Source: Acidobacteriaceae bacterium (GTDB taxonomy: Bacteria; Acidobacteriota; Terriglobia; Terriglobales; Acidobacteriaceae). From it: DNA of 47,369 bases. Both the position numbers and the translations under genes were made by a program. The notes beneath the pieces were generated by a model that was given only the letters and a program-made list of their open reading frames with translations, was not told the origin of the DNA and made no database searches. Shown one piece after another: positions 7,807 to 18,200 of the stretch (positions are counted from its first letter, which is position 1; the number at the start of each line of letters is the position of its first letter). The stretch covers positions 1 to 47,369 of the forward strand of contig JASHNS010000055.1 of assembly GCA_030041515.1 (NCBI GenBank). The letters are read 5' to 3'.

Positions 7807-9984
7807 TTAGTTTTCGGTCAGGAAGATGAGCTCCGAAGTGAGCGGCTGCGGCAACACGACGGGAAGACCTTTCTGCATCAACTGCTGACCGTTGGCGGTT
7901 GCGTCCTTCGAGCTTCCATCCTCGAAATGGAGACGGTAGGACTTACCGGGGCTCAGGCCGGCGAGGAGAAAGCGATGCCGCGGCTCGTCGGTCGAGGAGC
8001 CGCGGAAGGCGAAGATGACACCGCGGCGGCGCGACGAATCCCAGTACTCGATGCCGTCCCAGTGAATGCCGTCCGGCCTGACCGAGATGTGATAGAGCTC
8101 CGCATCACGGATAAGGGGGCGCAGCTGTGTCTTGTAGAGAGAAAGCGCCCGGCGTGCAGCCTGATGCTGCTCGGGGGTCCACCCATTTGTGTCCTGCATG
8201 ACACTGAGCCAGCCCATCATGCCGCTGCGCAGTTCGTAGAGGAAGTTGGCCGGATGCGGCGTGGGCCACATGTCCACATAGGTTTCCAGCATGGCCGGCG
8301 GGAGGACATGGCTGGCGTCATAGAAGGCGCGCCGGTTGGACACCGGATCGTAACTGTCGGTGATGGAGAAGTAGTCGCCATGGGCGGCGCTGCCGAAGTC
8401 GACCATGCGCCCCCCGTCGTTGCAGATTTCGAAAAGTAAGTCGGGATGAGCGCGGCGTAAGTGTTCGTATATGTTGTAGTACGCTTCAACGGCGTGGTAG
8501 CTGACGTCGGTGGAGTTGGAGCTGAGCACAATGTCTTCGCCATCGTAGTGTTCCACCTGCATGTGCGCCGGATCGGGGGGAGCGTGCGGGTGGTCGGCGC
8601 GCGTGCACCCCTGAGCCACCAGATATCCATCGTGTTCCAGCATGTTGAGATGGTCGCTGGTGACGATTCGCTCGACTTCGCGCGCGGCATAATCGCGCGC
8701 GGCCGGAACGCCCAGGTCGATGGTCTGGCCTTTGAAAGCCTGAGGCTTCCAGTTTGGCCCGACGTCGGCGACAAGCCAGTCGCGAACCGTCGGATTGTGC
8801 ACATTCAGAGCGCCGGGTTCAGTGTCGATACCTGCCTGAGACCAATCCACCCACAAGCCAAACCGCATGCCATGGCGGTGAGCATCTTCCGCGATCGGTG
8901 CCAGCCCATTGGGAAACTTTTCCGGATCCGGGTACCAGTCGCCGACGCCGCGGAACCACCCCGCGTCCAGGTGAAACATTTCGAAGCCCAGAGCCGATGC
9001 GTCAGCGATCATGCGCCTCGCCGTTGCGTCGTTGATGGACATGCCTATGCCCCAGCTGTTGTTCACCGTATACGGATATTCCGGATTCGCCCAGGTACGT
9101 GGCGATCCCAGCACACGACGCACCCAGGGCCGGAGCTGGTTGCCGGCGCCATCCGGACCGCCCCTGAACGCGCCCAGGAATACGCGCGGCGCGGTGAAAG
9201 CTCCGCCCGGGATGAGGCGTGTGAGCACCGGCCCCGGCTGGGGATCCAGACCGAGGTCGCTGGTGAGCTCCGTTGCCGTGCGCTGCAACGCGATGCGCGT
9301 CCGCCCGCTGAACTCGATGCCGGCAAACCATCCCTCTGCGCTGCCGGCGGGAGCGAAGACCGCTTCAAAAGGAATAATCTCGCGGGGGCGGCTTGGAACG
9401 GGATGCGCGAACGTCGATGACCACCCCGTCCATGCATAGCCGGCGGGCACCTGATCGAGATGGGTTCCCTGATTGGTGGGAGCTCCGGCCCCTTTTTCTA
9501 TATAGAGGTTGCGGAGACGTGCGGCGCCGGGGACTTGCCAATCCAGCCGGAGGCTGTCGAAGACCGGCAGCCAGAGTTCGACGCCGCTCCGGTTCCGGAT
9601 GGTGATGGTGTGTTCCACGGGGCCGAAAGGCGCTCGCACAAACCACTCCCAGGTAAGCTGCAGGCGTGGCCGGTACGTTTCGTAGACGAACGCGACGTGT
9701 TGCGGCTCCTCAATGGTTGCGCCGGGGACGAGTCTCCAGTGCAGGGCCAGCCGCCTGCCTTCGCGCTCTACCCAGGGAGGTAGAGTTTCCGCCGCCTGAT
9801 TCTTCCACGCGGGCGAGTGTTGGCCAGTGAGCGAGACAAGGCGCGGGGCATCCGCCATGGCGGCGAGCCGAACTGTGGTGTCCCTGGTCGAGAGTGTAGC
9901 GCCTGTCTCGGCGGCGGCACGCGGCCAGGGCACGCACAGTCCCGCCGCAAGCAGCAGCGCTCCCGGAACCCGGACTCGCTTCAT
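7807..9984 (-). CDS. Exported clan-D glycoside hydrolase (GH36/alpha-galactosidase-like)
   Basis: 725 aa with a signal peptide (MKRVRV, hydrophobic core, cleavage near AAAETG). An N-terminal beta-sandwich (about 30-290) precedes a catalytic barrel. Clan-D landmarks are NNSWGI, FHLDAGWFRGVGDWYPDPEKFPNGL and MRFGLWVDW. The segment NMLEHDGYL is where the catalytic nucleophile Asp is expected (Asp452), and EICNDGGRMVDFG followed by ITDSYDP holds a candidate acid/base Asp543. The usual KWDMNR nucleophile motif of GH36 is not conserved, so the substrate may differ from simple alpha-galactosides. A C-terminal beta domain completes the protein. The ATG at 9984 has GGAG at seven-base spacing (a GTG four codons upstream is less likely). 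It is the last gene of the glycan operon, 18 bases after the previous stop. Confidence 0.82.
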   Translation of the reverse strand: MKRVRVPGALLLAAGLCVPWPRAAAETGATLSTRDTTVRLAAMADAPRLVSLTGQHSPAWKNQAAETLPPWVEREGRRLALHWRLVPGATIEEPQHVAFVYETYRPRLQLTWEWFVRAPFGPVEHTITIRNRSGVELWLPVFDSLRLDWQVPGAARLRNLYIEKGAGAPTNQGTHLDQVPAGYAWTGWSSTFAHPVPSRPREIIPFEAVFAPAGSAEGWFAGIEFSGRTRIALQRTATELTSDLGLDPQPGPVLTRLIPGGAFTAPRVFLGAFRGGPDGAGNQLRPWVRRVLGSPRTWANPEYPYTVNNSWGIGMSINDATARRMIADASALGFEMFHLDAGWFRGVGDWYPDPEKFPNGLAPIAEDAHRHGMRFGLWVDWSQAGIDTEPGALNVHNPTVRDWLVADVGPNWKPQAFKGQTIDLGVPAARDYAAREVERIVTSDHLNMLEHDGYLVAQGCTRADHPHAPPDPAHMQVEHYDGEDIVLSSNSTDVSYHAVEAYYNIYEHLRRAHPDLLFEICNDGGRMVDFGSAAHGDYFSITDSYDPVSNRRAFYDASHVLPPAMLETYVDMWPTPHPANFLYELRSGMMGWLSVMQDTNGWTPEQHQAARRALSLYKTQLRPLIRDAELYHISVRPDGIHWDGIEYWDSSRRRGVIFAFRGSSTDEPRHRFLLAGLSPGKSYRLHFEDGSSKDATANGQQLMQKGLPVVLPQPLTSELIFLTEN

Positions 9985-10002
9985 GTCAATCTCCACATTG
10001 CT

Positions 10003-12537
10003 TCACCGCCTTTTGAACTCAACCGTCATGGTCCGGTGTTCGTACTCGCCTGTCGTCGAGCTATCGGCGAAGGTCAGCGTGGACCACAGACCCTGTTGAC
10101 GGGCGATCCGTCCTCCCTGCACAGTTTGGATCCTCCAGGGTGTTTCCACCCTCACAGAAGCATCTGCGGGCGTGGCCACATCGGCATCAAGGGTCAGCCG
10201 GTTGCCCACCAGCCGAAGCGAAGTGAGTTTGAGACCATAACTCACTGCGCCGAGCTCAGGATGGCTCGCGCTAACCAAAACGCGCACGCCGCCGGTATAG
10301 ATGATCCGGCAGAGGAACTCGCCCGGCGGCAGCTCCATCTCCGTGGCGGCGTCCTCGTCCTGCTCGTATTGCTTCGCCCTGACCGCAAGAGGACGGCCAT
10401 TGAGGATCGCACGGATGCGCGTGGCACCCAGCGGAATCTGCGGAGCAAAGTGCAGATTCACCGGAGTCCCCTGCACGGAGAGATCCGCGTCAATTTCGCC
10501 CGGCTTCTGCTCGATCGCAGCGTCCACGCGCGCGCCCCCAACCTGAACATTCCTGACAGAAACGTCGACCCAGCGAGGATCCAGCTGCGGAGCAAGCTTA
10601 AGTCGGTGTTCAGGAGCATTCACATTCAACCCCAGAATGCCGTGCACCAGGGAGTGCACCAGACCCGCCGACGACCAGGTTTGTTCCGGCACGGATTCGA
10701 CCTGGGGATGGAATACGTCGCCGGCGAGCACCTCGGGCAGGTGGCCAGGCGAATCGAGCTCGAGCCCGGGAAGCAGCGATCTCCAGACCTCCCAGGCAAC
10801 CGCAGAACGATGATCGCGCCAGAAGGCCTCCGCCGTGTCGGCGGTATTCACGGCAAACACGCTGCCTGCCGCATACGCATCCGGATTGTAATTGGGCGAT
10901 GAATCGGACATGCCGCGTGCGCCCCAGTCAGTCTCAAAGTGCGCGGAAGCCAGGCGCTGCAGCGCCGCGTCTTCCTCTGCCGGCGAAATGTAGCCGTAGC
11001 CCAGCAGCCCTGGATGGCTTCGTTCGTCCGTCATGGCGTGGCCGTCTTCCGCAAATCCGGCGATCCAGAACTGCTTTTGCCGATCCCAGTAGCGGCCCGC
11101 CAGAGCTCGCTCCGCCGCGGCGTGAGCGTGCGCCGCAGCCTGCGCTTCGCTGCTCTTTCCCATGGCCAGCGCCAGGCTCCGGTAACCATCCGATGCCGCC
11201 ACCCAGGCGGCGGACAAGCCCGCGTCCTCGCGCATCCGGTCCTGTTCGTCACCGCCTTCTTTGCCTGCCGGGATTCGCGGAAGAGCGGTTGCCGGATCGA
11301 CAAGAGAACGGCAGTAGCCCCATGCCTGCTCAATGCCGCTCCAGTGCGCGCGCACAAACCCGATGTCTCCCGTCGCCTTGTAGTAATCGGCCAGCGTCGC
11401 CAGAAACTGGAACGTGATGTCCACGTGGACATACATGTAGGGATACTTATCCCGCCAGTCCACATAGTTTGCGCTCTGCGAAATCTCATGCCAGATCATC
11501 CCATTCACGGGGTTCTGATAACGGAAGATGAACGCCAGTTCGTCGCGTGCACTCGCGGCCTCGCCTTCCGCCAGCAGCGCCTCGGTGGCTACGAGTCCGT
11601 CGCCGGCAAAAAACCAGGCGTATTGCGGGCGGCGTTCCGGACGCGATGGCCCATAGCCGGCGACTTCGCCGCACCCGATCGACTCGTTGCACACCCATGC
11701 CTGATCCAGTGCGATCTTCGACCACGCGAAGGCGCGATTCACGGCCGGGTCCGGGGTCTGCAACTGAATTCCGCTGCCCAGCAGCGCTTCCATGTGCGCA
11801 ACTGCCTCAGCAGCCAGCGAATCGAAGCTGCTCTCGAGAAAATTCAGCTCCTCGCCTTCCGGCTCTCTGCTGTTCTCCAGCACGGCGAAGAGCTGTCCCC
11901 GGCCATCGGCGGGCCGCAGCACCATGGACTGCGTCAGATCCTGCCGCCGCGTGCTGTTCACTACGTCGGTATGGACGATTTCCTGCGGGCTGGCGATGAT
12001 GGCCCGCATGCCCGTGGTGCTCTCCGAGATCTCGTATCCATGCAGTGCGGGCACCCACTTCAGATCCTGGCCTCCGATCGCCCCCGGCCACATGAGATTG
12101 AGAACCGGCAGCAGCCCGACTTTGATCTCGACTGCGCGGCGGCCGGTGACTTCGTACGTGATCACCACGCCAGGCCGGTCACGCGGCACGAAGAGATGTT
12201 CATGAATCTCGAAATCCGGTCCGACATAAATACGGACTATCTCTTCCGGGTGGTATTCAATCCGGCGGAGAATGGCGGCACCGTCGATGGCCGCGGTGCC
12301 TCCATTCAACAGGAACTGGATGCGGTAGTTGCGAAAGAGCTGGAAGGGATAAGCCCACGCCTCCAGCCCCGAGCCGCCATAGCCCATCAGAATGGCGCGC
12401 TTTCCATGCGCCGCCACAAAGGATCCGGTTTCTTCTCTGTTCGCCGTCAGCACGAGTCCCGGATCCGGACCCTTCGACTGGCCGCAGATCGTCGCGGTCA
12501 GCGCCAGCAGCATCAACAACAAAGCTGATCGCGGCAT
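10003..12537 (-). CDS. Exported six-hairpin glycosidase, glycogen-debranching-like (first paralogue)
   Basis: 844 aa with a signal peptide (MPRSALLLMLLALTATICGQ). An N-terminal beta domain (about 25-255) is followed by an (alpha/alpha)6-type domain with NRAFAWSKIALDQAW, YAWFFAGDGL (about 307-315), GMIWHEISQSANYVDW, HVDITFQFLATLADYYKATGD and SSAGLVHSLVHGILGLNV. The order of segments matches the amylo-1,6-glucosidase/GH63/MGH1-like superfamily and the neighbour at 12547-15063. Where the neighbour has FFGRD this one has FFAGD: the Asp remains but the Arg is Gly. It starts 9 bases after the upstream stop with a GAGGGGG ribosome site, so the two are probably translated from one mRNA. A debranching or exo-glycosidase role on an oligosaccharide is inferred; the substrate is unknown. 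Confidence 0.78.
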   Translation of the reverse strand: MPRSALLLMLLALTATICGQSKGPDPGLVLTANREETGSFVAAHGKRAILMGYGGSGLEAWAYPFQLFRNYRIQFLLNGGTAAIDGAAILRRIEYHPEEIVRIYVGPDFEIHEHLFVPRDRPGVVITYEVTGRRAVEIKVGLLPVLNLMWPGAIGGQDLKWVPALHGYEISESTTGMRAIIASPQEIVHTDVVNSTRRQDLTQSMVLRPADGRGQLFAVLENSREPEGEELNFLESSFDSLAAEAVAHMEALLGSGIQLQTPDPAVNRAFAWSKIALDQAWVCNESIGCGEVAGYGPSRPERRPQYAWFFAGDGLVATEALLAEGEAASARDELAFIFRYQNPVNGMIWHEISQSANYVDWRDKYPYMYVHVDITFQFLATLADYYKATGDIGFVRAHWSGIEQAWGYCRSLVDPATALPRIPAGKEGGDEQDRMREDAGLSAAWVAASDGYRSLALAMGKSSEAQAAAHAHAAAERALAGRYWDRQKQFWIAGFAEDGHAMTDERSHPGLLGYGYISPAEEDAALQRLASAHFETDWGARGMSDSSPNYNPDAYAAGSVFAVNTADTAEAFWRDHRSAVAWEVWRSLLPGLELDSPGHLPEVLAGDVFHPQVESVPEQTWSSAGLVHSLVHGILGLNVNAPEHRLKLAPQLDPRWVDVSVRNVQVGGARVDAAIEQKPGEIDADLSVQGTPVNLHFAPQIPLGATRIRAILNGRPLAVRAKQYEQDEDAATEMELPPGEFLCRIIYTGGVRVLVSASHPELGAVSYGLKLTSLRLVGNRLTLDADVATPADASVRVETPWRIQTVQGGRIARQQGLWSTLTFADSSTTGEYEHRTMTVEFKRR

Positions 12538-12546
12538 CCCGCCCCC

Positions 12547-15063
12547 TCACCAGGTTATTGTTACAGTCTTGTCCACGTACCCTGTTCCTGCAGGAAACTG
12601 CACGCGAAGCGAGCAAATCCCATCCTGTTCGCTGCCCAGCTTTGCATCGGCGGCAGCAAGGTTGGGCACAGAGCTGTTTTCACGAACCGTCAGTGTCTCC
12701 TCGGTGTCGCCAGGCGCGGAGAGGCGCAGCGTGAGAGCATGGGCCCCGTACGATTCGGCAAGAACCTTGAGCTGATGTGTCTCGGCTCCGAATTCGGGTA
12801 GGTGCTCGTCGATGCCGACTTCGACGGGCGGAAGAGGAATATGGAGCTCGCCGTTTTTCACCAGCGCTCCGTGCGCGCGCGACGCCAGCTGGACATCCGC
12901 ATCGCTGGCCTGAACGATCAACTCTCCTCTGCGGCGCTCGAAGCGAAGGTCAATCCTTTTGCTGCCGAAGGGAAGGCGCCGAATTGTCGCGCCGTTCCAC
13001 GCAGCGGGCAGATGAGGCGTCACCACAAGAGTATTCGCTGGCGCGTCCCACTCAATGCCGAACAGTCCGCGCAACGCCGGCGAGACCACCATCGCCGAAG
13101 ACCACAACTGATGTGCCGTGCTGCGTCCCAGCACCTGATAAAACTGCCCGGAAAGCAGCTCGGTCACGTCGCCGAGGTCCTGCGCCCAGGTCAGATTGGC
13201 ATTCTGCATGAGGTGGGCATAGCCCGAGAGAGAGTGGCCGGCGCGGTATTCCGCAACCGACACCCACCCGGTAAACAGCGGCCATACACTTCCCTGGTGA
13301 TAACTGATGGGATCGTAGAAGCTCGTCTGGTCGCTCAGGATGCGAACACCCCAGTCCGTGGAGAAGTGACTGCCGGCCCAGACCTCCATCATCGGATCGG
13401 CGTGCGCGAGCTCCCAGGTGCCATCCCACCACGCGACCGATGGAAAGATTGTCGCCGTGGTGTCCTGCTTTCCTGGCCGATTCCAGCTGAAGGCGTACCC
13501 TTGTCCGTCGGGCAGAGCGTATTCCGCTTCGATGGTCTTCGCGACGCGCCGAGCGCGCTTCTCTGCCTGCTCGGCCACATCCTCATGCCCTGCGCTGTGC
13601 GCCAGCATCCCTGCAGCTCGGCTGGCCTGCTCGTCGAGAGCGGCCAGATAAATCTCCTGGTCCGGCATCTTCGGAATCCAGGACTCGACCCAGCCGGATC
13701 CCTGGGAGTTGTCGTAAATTCCGTCGCCATCCGTGTCGTGACTGATTTCGAATTCCCACGCCCGCTGCAGATTGGGCCAGATCGAGGCGATAAAGGCGCG
13801 GTCGTTGCTGATGCGCAGATAGTCCGCGGCTGCCATCAGCAACAGGGGGGTCGCATCAGAAGAAGCCCACTCATAGGGCAGCGCGGCCCAGTTCACCATT
13901 TCCGCAGTCTGCGACCACTCATGCATGATCTTTCCATCCGCGCGCTGGTGCGCGATGAGAAAACGAATCTCTTCCTTGACTGTCGCGAAGTCGCCATAGC
14001 TGCTCACGGCATAAAGAGTCCACAACGCGTCGCGGCCGAAAAACCATCCAAAGCCGGGGCGCGCGGCGTCCCCCGACCCTGCAAATCCGGCGGTGAGCGC
14101 CTCGGCGCTGGCGCCCGGAGGAGTCTCGACCTTCAGCTGGTCAATAGCAATCTCCGCCCATGAAAACGCCGCATTCAGCCTTGCATTGGGCGTTTCGATC
14201 GACGCGCTGCGAGCCAGGAAGTCGCGATAGTAATCGAGGTTCTCGGTGAGAAACGTTGTGGCCTCTGTCTCCAATGCGTCGATTCTTTGGCGGAGGGCCT
14301 GGCTGGTTGCCGCGCTCGCCGAGTTGACGAAAGTGAACAGCATTGGATAAAGCTTCCCGTTGTCACGCGCAGGATCAAAGTGCAGGACGAACTGCAGTGG
14401 CCAGCTGTTCGGGCCCTCCTGATAGGGCGGCAGAATACCGGGTTCTGCGCCGGGCAGCGCGAGTGCCGCCGCCGGGGCCGGAAAATTGAGGTGCAGAACG
14501 TAGAAGCCTGGGCCGCCGCCGCCGCGCACCCACTCCGGCGATGGCAGATCCGGTGAGTTGGCCGGCCACATCCGCTGCATCACCGGCTCGAAGCTGAAGG
14601 TAATGGTCATGGGGCGAATGGCCTCGACCTCATAAAAGATCAGGGCCCCAGGCGCATCTGCCGGTGCTTTGGGCGCGAGCATAATCTGGCGGATCGTGAA
14701 GTTGGCGTGGGAGTAGGTGATGGTGGTGTGGTCGGGTTCCACATCGATATCCGCAGCCTGGCGGTTGACGTCAATCGGCACAGGATAGTCCTGCATGTTT
14801 GCCGTCAGATGCATGCCGCTGAGGATCTTCCACGGAAACAGCCATACTTCATACGAGCCATTCTGCCGCCCCAGAATGGCCCCGCGCGGTCCGACTACAG
14901 AAAATGGCAACCGCGGCACCGCATTGCGATCGATGGTGGGCAGATCGGGCGCCGGACCAGGCGATGTGGCGACCGGAGACAAAGCGGATTGAGGGCGAGC
15001 CAAACCCGCTGCCGCAAATATCCAGAGCAAAGCGAGCCCGGGAAGAAAGGTGCGAGTGAACAA
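12547..15063 (-). CDS. Exported six-hairpin glycosidase, glycogen-debranching-like (second paralogue)
   Basis: 838 aa with a signal peptide (MFTRTFLPGLALLWIFAAAGLARPQ). It has the same two-domain plan as the downstream paralogue. Key segments are LNAAFSWAEIAIDQL, PGFGWFFGRDALWT (GRD at 343-345), GKIMHEWSQTAEMVNW, SSDATPLLLMAAADYLR (DATP about 403-406), YDPISYHQGSVWPLFTGW and LWSSAMVVSPALRGLFG. GRD and DATPL are hallmark segments of amylo-alpha-1,6-glucosidase-type enzymes. The start is TTG at 15063, strongly supported by GGAGG at seven-base spacing. It is separated from the TonB receptor by 193 bases that contain a terminator. The debranching-type assignment rests on motifs; the natural glycan cannot be named. 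Confidence 0.83.
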   Translation of the reverse strand: MFTRTFLPGLALLWIFAAAGLARPQSALSPVATSPGPAPDLPTIDRNAVPRLPFSVVGPRGAILGRQNGSYEVWLFPWKILSGMHLTANMQDYPVPIDVNRQAADIDVEPDHTTITYSHANFTIRQIMLAPKAPADAPGALIFYEVEAIRPMTITFSFEPVMQRMWPANSPDLPSPEWVRGGGGPGFYVLHLNFPAPAAALALPGAEPGILPPYQEGPNSWPLQFVLHFDPARDNGKLYPMLFTFVNSASAATSQALRQRIDALETEATTFLTENLDYYRDFLARSASIETPNARLNAAFSWAEIAIDQLKVETPPGASAEALTAGFAGSGDAARPGFGWFFGRDALWTLYAVSSYGDFATVKEEIRFLIAHQRADGKIMHEWSQTAEMVNWAALPYEWASSDATPLLLMAAADYLRISNDRAFIASIWPNLQRAWEFEISHDTDGDGIYDNSQGSGWVESWIPKMPDQEIYLAALDEQASRAAGMLAHSAGHEDVAEQAEKRARRVAKTIEAEYALPDGQGYAFSWNRPGKQDTTATIFPSVAWWDGTWELAHADPMMEVWAGSHFSTDWGVRILSDQTSFYDPISYHQGSVWPLFTGWVSVAEYRAGHSLSGYAHLMQNANLTWAQDLGDVTELLSGQFYQVLGRSTAHQLWSSAMVVSPALRGLFGIEWDAPANTLVVTPHLPAAWNGATIRRLPFGSKRIDLRFERRRGELIVQASDADVQLASRAHGALVKNGELHIPLPPVEVGIDEHLPEFGAETHQLKVLAESYGAHALTLRLSAPGDTEETLTVRENSSVPNLAAADAKLGSEQDGICSLRVQFPAGTGYVDKTVTITW

Positions 15064-15208
15064 GGAACAACCTCCGCGGGTGGGGGAATTGCGGCAATTT
15101 TCGGTGAAGCCTTACTTCAGAAAGCTCGGCAACAGGGCTGCTGTCTGCGTCCCCCCAATAACCTGCCCCGATTCACGAACGACTTCCGCCGGCAGGAGAC
15201 GGTGCGAG

Positions 15209-15244
15209 CAAAAATTGGGGGATGGCGTATGCAGCGCCATCCCC
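15209..15244 (-). terminator. Intrinsic terminator after the TonB receptor gene
   Basis: Read on the minus strand: GGGGATGGCG, a 7-base loop, CGCCATCCCC, then CAATTTTTG. The 10-bp stem is perfect and begins 12 bases after the TonB stop codon. It would end most transcripts after the receptor and let only part reach the three glycosidase genes, unless these have their own promoter. I do not see a convincing promoter in the following 145 bases. Confidence 0.85.
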
Positions 15245-15256
15245 GTGGTGGAGGCT

Positions 15257-18200
15257 TCAAAACTGGAAGCGCGCAGCAAACTGCAGGCGGCGCATGGAGG
15301 TTCCATCCTGTTCGGAGTACGTGCCCTGAATGTATCCGGCATTGTTGCTGTCGCCGCAGTCGATGCAGGTATTCGGATTCGCCAGATTGGTATGGTTGAA
15401 GACGTTGAAAGCCTCTGCAATCAGCTGCATCGTGAGGTTTTCGCGAATCGCGAAGTTCTTGGCCAGGGTCGAGTCGACGTTAAAGTACCCCGGGCCCCAG
15501 AGAGCATCGCGTCCGATGTTGCCGAACGTGTCCGCCGCAGGACGCGCGTACGCATTGAAGCTGTTGTCCGCCTGGCCGGGCGGCTGCAGCACATAGGGCG
15601 ACGGCGTGATGTACGGGACTCGCAGCTTCACCGGATCGAAGCTGCCTTTATGGATCCCGAAGCTCTTGCCGGCGACCTTGTCTAGGAAGCAGGCGTTGTC
15701 ATCCGCCGCGATGTCGTTGTCCTGGTTGCAATCCTGGTAGTTCGTGTTGAAGGGGATTCCACTCTCCAGGGTAAGGTTGGCGTTGAGCTGGAATCCTCCG
15801 ATGATTTCGTTCGCCCAGCCTGGCGCAGTGGAACCAATGAGCTTCTGGCGGCCGAAGGGCAGATCGTAATTGCCGGCAAAGATCCATGCCTGACGGCGGT
15901 TGTAATAGCCGTTGCCACGGCCGATTCGAGGATCGACCAGGAACTGATAAGACTCGTGTGTAATGTCGTGCGACCACGTGTAGTGCGTGAGGAATTGCAA
16001 ACCATTGGTGAAACGCTTGTTCACCACCACCTGCAGAGCGTTGTAGCTGGCGGTCGCCTGGTTGGCCATGTAGTCGATGCGCTGGGTCCACCCAAATGGT
16101 TTGCCATACTTGACTCCGAGCTGACTTTGCGCCGTGCCGTCATAGAAGGGCGCTCTCTGCGGATCGGTGTAATAGCAGCTCGAAGGCGCCGTGGGATAGG
16201 TCATTCCCGCGCAGCTTCCTCCGCCTGGCGTTGTGTTGTTCGGGTTTACCTGGTTGAAGCCCCGGTAGGTGTCCTCATTGGCGTTATAGGAGGGCGAGGA
16301 GTCGAACATGTTGTGATAGGCCTCGCTGCCCACGTAGGCGACCTGGAGCGAGAGGCTGTTGGTCAGCTCGTGCTGGACGGTGAGATTCCAGCCCTGGACT
16401 GTTGGGAGGCGAACGGTCGCCGGACGCGCGATCTGGTAGATGCCGTTGGGCAACGGGTAGGCGCCGCTCGCGGGGATGGCTGGGAACGTGTAACCAGGAG
16501 GCCCCGGGGGTACGCCATCTTCAGTGGCGGTGAGATTGAATACGGCCGCAGAATTGGAGACGGGGTTGACGCTTTGTTGGATTTGGGTGGGGAACGAGGA
16601 AGTCATCACATCGCCGAAGCTGTCGCCGGCCCATCCCTGGCCGTAGACGATGCCGTAGCCCGCGCGCACCACCGTATTGGGCCAGATCTGCCACGCGGCG
16701 CCGAGGCGGGGAGCAAACATTTTGAGGTTATTCTTGACGTTGGAAGCTAAATTGAACTGACCGACGCCGGCGATGCCGAGGATTCCGGTGTTGAGGTTGA
16801 GGAGTCCACCGGCTCCGGAAGCAGTCAGCGCCTCAGGCGTATAGAGCTCCCAGCGCAAGCCGTAATCGACGGTGAGCGTGCGCGTAGCGCGCCACTGGTC
16901 CTGGGCATAGGTAAAGAAGAGGTCCTGACGGGATGCCGCGTTGGTATTGGCCGTTTGGGTGCGCCAAAAGGTCGTGGTGTCGCCAAGCAGGAACGTGGCG
17001 AACCCAACGCCGGGAGACTCGACTCCGCCGGCGCTGACCCCCGAAGTGCGGGAAGATGCGAAGAAGTAGGTGCCGGACCGCAGAGCATTGCTGGCGATGC
17101 TGAGACTGTGATCCCTCAGGTAGCGATAGTCTGCGCCGAAGCGGATGTTGTGGTTTCCGACCGCATGTGACCAGTTGTTCACAAACTGATATTGGGACGT
17201 CTGCTGCAGGCTGGCGTTGGCTGACGTTCCGTATTCGATGTTCTGGCCGCCGTTGGCGCCGTTGGCTGGGATGTCGATATTGAACTGCGGAAGCCCGCCG
17301 TCCAGCGAAAGGTTGCCAACGTTGGCATTGGGTATGCCAAGAGTATTGCCCAGTGGTTGCGTGGCGTCGGGCCCCGTGGTGTTGTTGTAGATGGTGTAGA
17401 ACCCGAAGCGGAAGTCAGTGAGCCATTTGGCTGAGAGTGCATAGTCGCCACCGGAAGCCAGGCTATTGTAGTGGAAGGCGTCGGTACCTGCAAATCCGCT
17501 GGCTCCATAGCCAAGCCCTCCGGCCGCGCCGAAATAGGGAGCGCCCGACAGATTGCCGTCGAACCAGGTGTAGCGGCCGAAAAGGTGCAGCTTGTCCGTC
17601 GCTCTCCAGTCAACGCGGACATCGGGCTGGTTCGTATCGAATATACCGAAGCCGGATGCGGCAAAATTATTCTCCACCCCCGCGGAGGCGACATTGGGGT
17701 GGGGCAGCAGCTTGAAGAAGTTGACCGCCGCGCTGGAAAGATCGGAGGCGGGAATGATGTTGCCGGTATAGGGCGTGCGGCCGGTATTGCTGGCATCCGT
17801 GAGTGAATTTGGTTTATAGATCTGGCCCACCGAAAGGTAATCGCTCAGGTCGCAGTTGCCGCCGGAAGTGCAGCTGGTTTCCGCCAGCAGAGTGGGAACG
17901 GTGGTCAGGGTTGCGGTGCCTGTCTTCTCACGCAGTCCCTGGTAATCGGCAAAGAAGAAGAGCTTGTCGCGCAGAATCGGTCCGCCAACTGATCCGCCGA
18001 ATTGATTGTGCAGCGTCGGGGCCAGCGTATTATTCGGTGGCGCGTTGGCAAAGGGATCCCGCGCCTGCTGGGCATCCGAGCGCCGGTACTCAAAGGCGCT
18101 CCCGTGGAATGCGTTGCTGCCGGATCGCGTCTGGGCTGTCACCAGTCCCGCGACGGCTTTGCCGAATTCTGCATCGTAGTTCTGCGCTGTGACCTTCATC

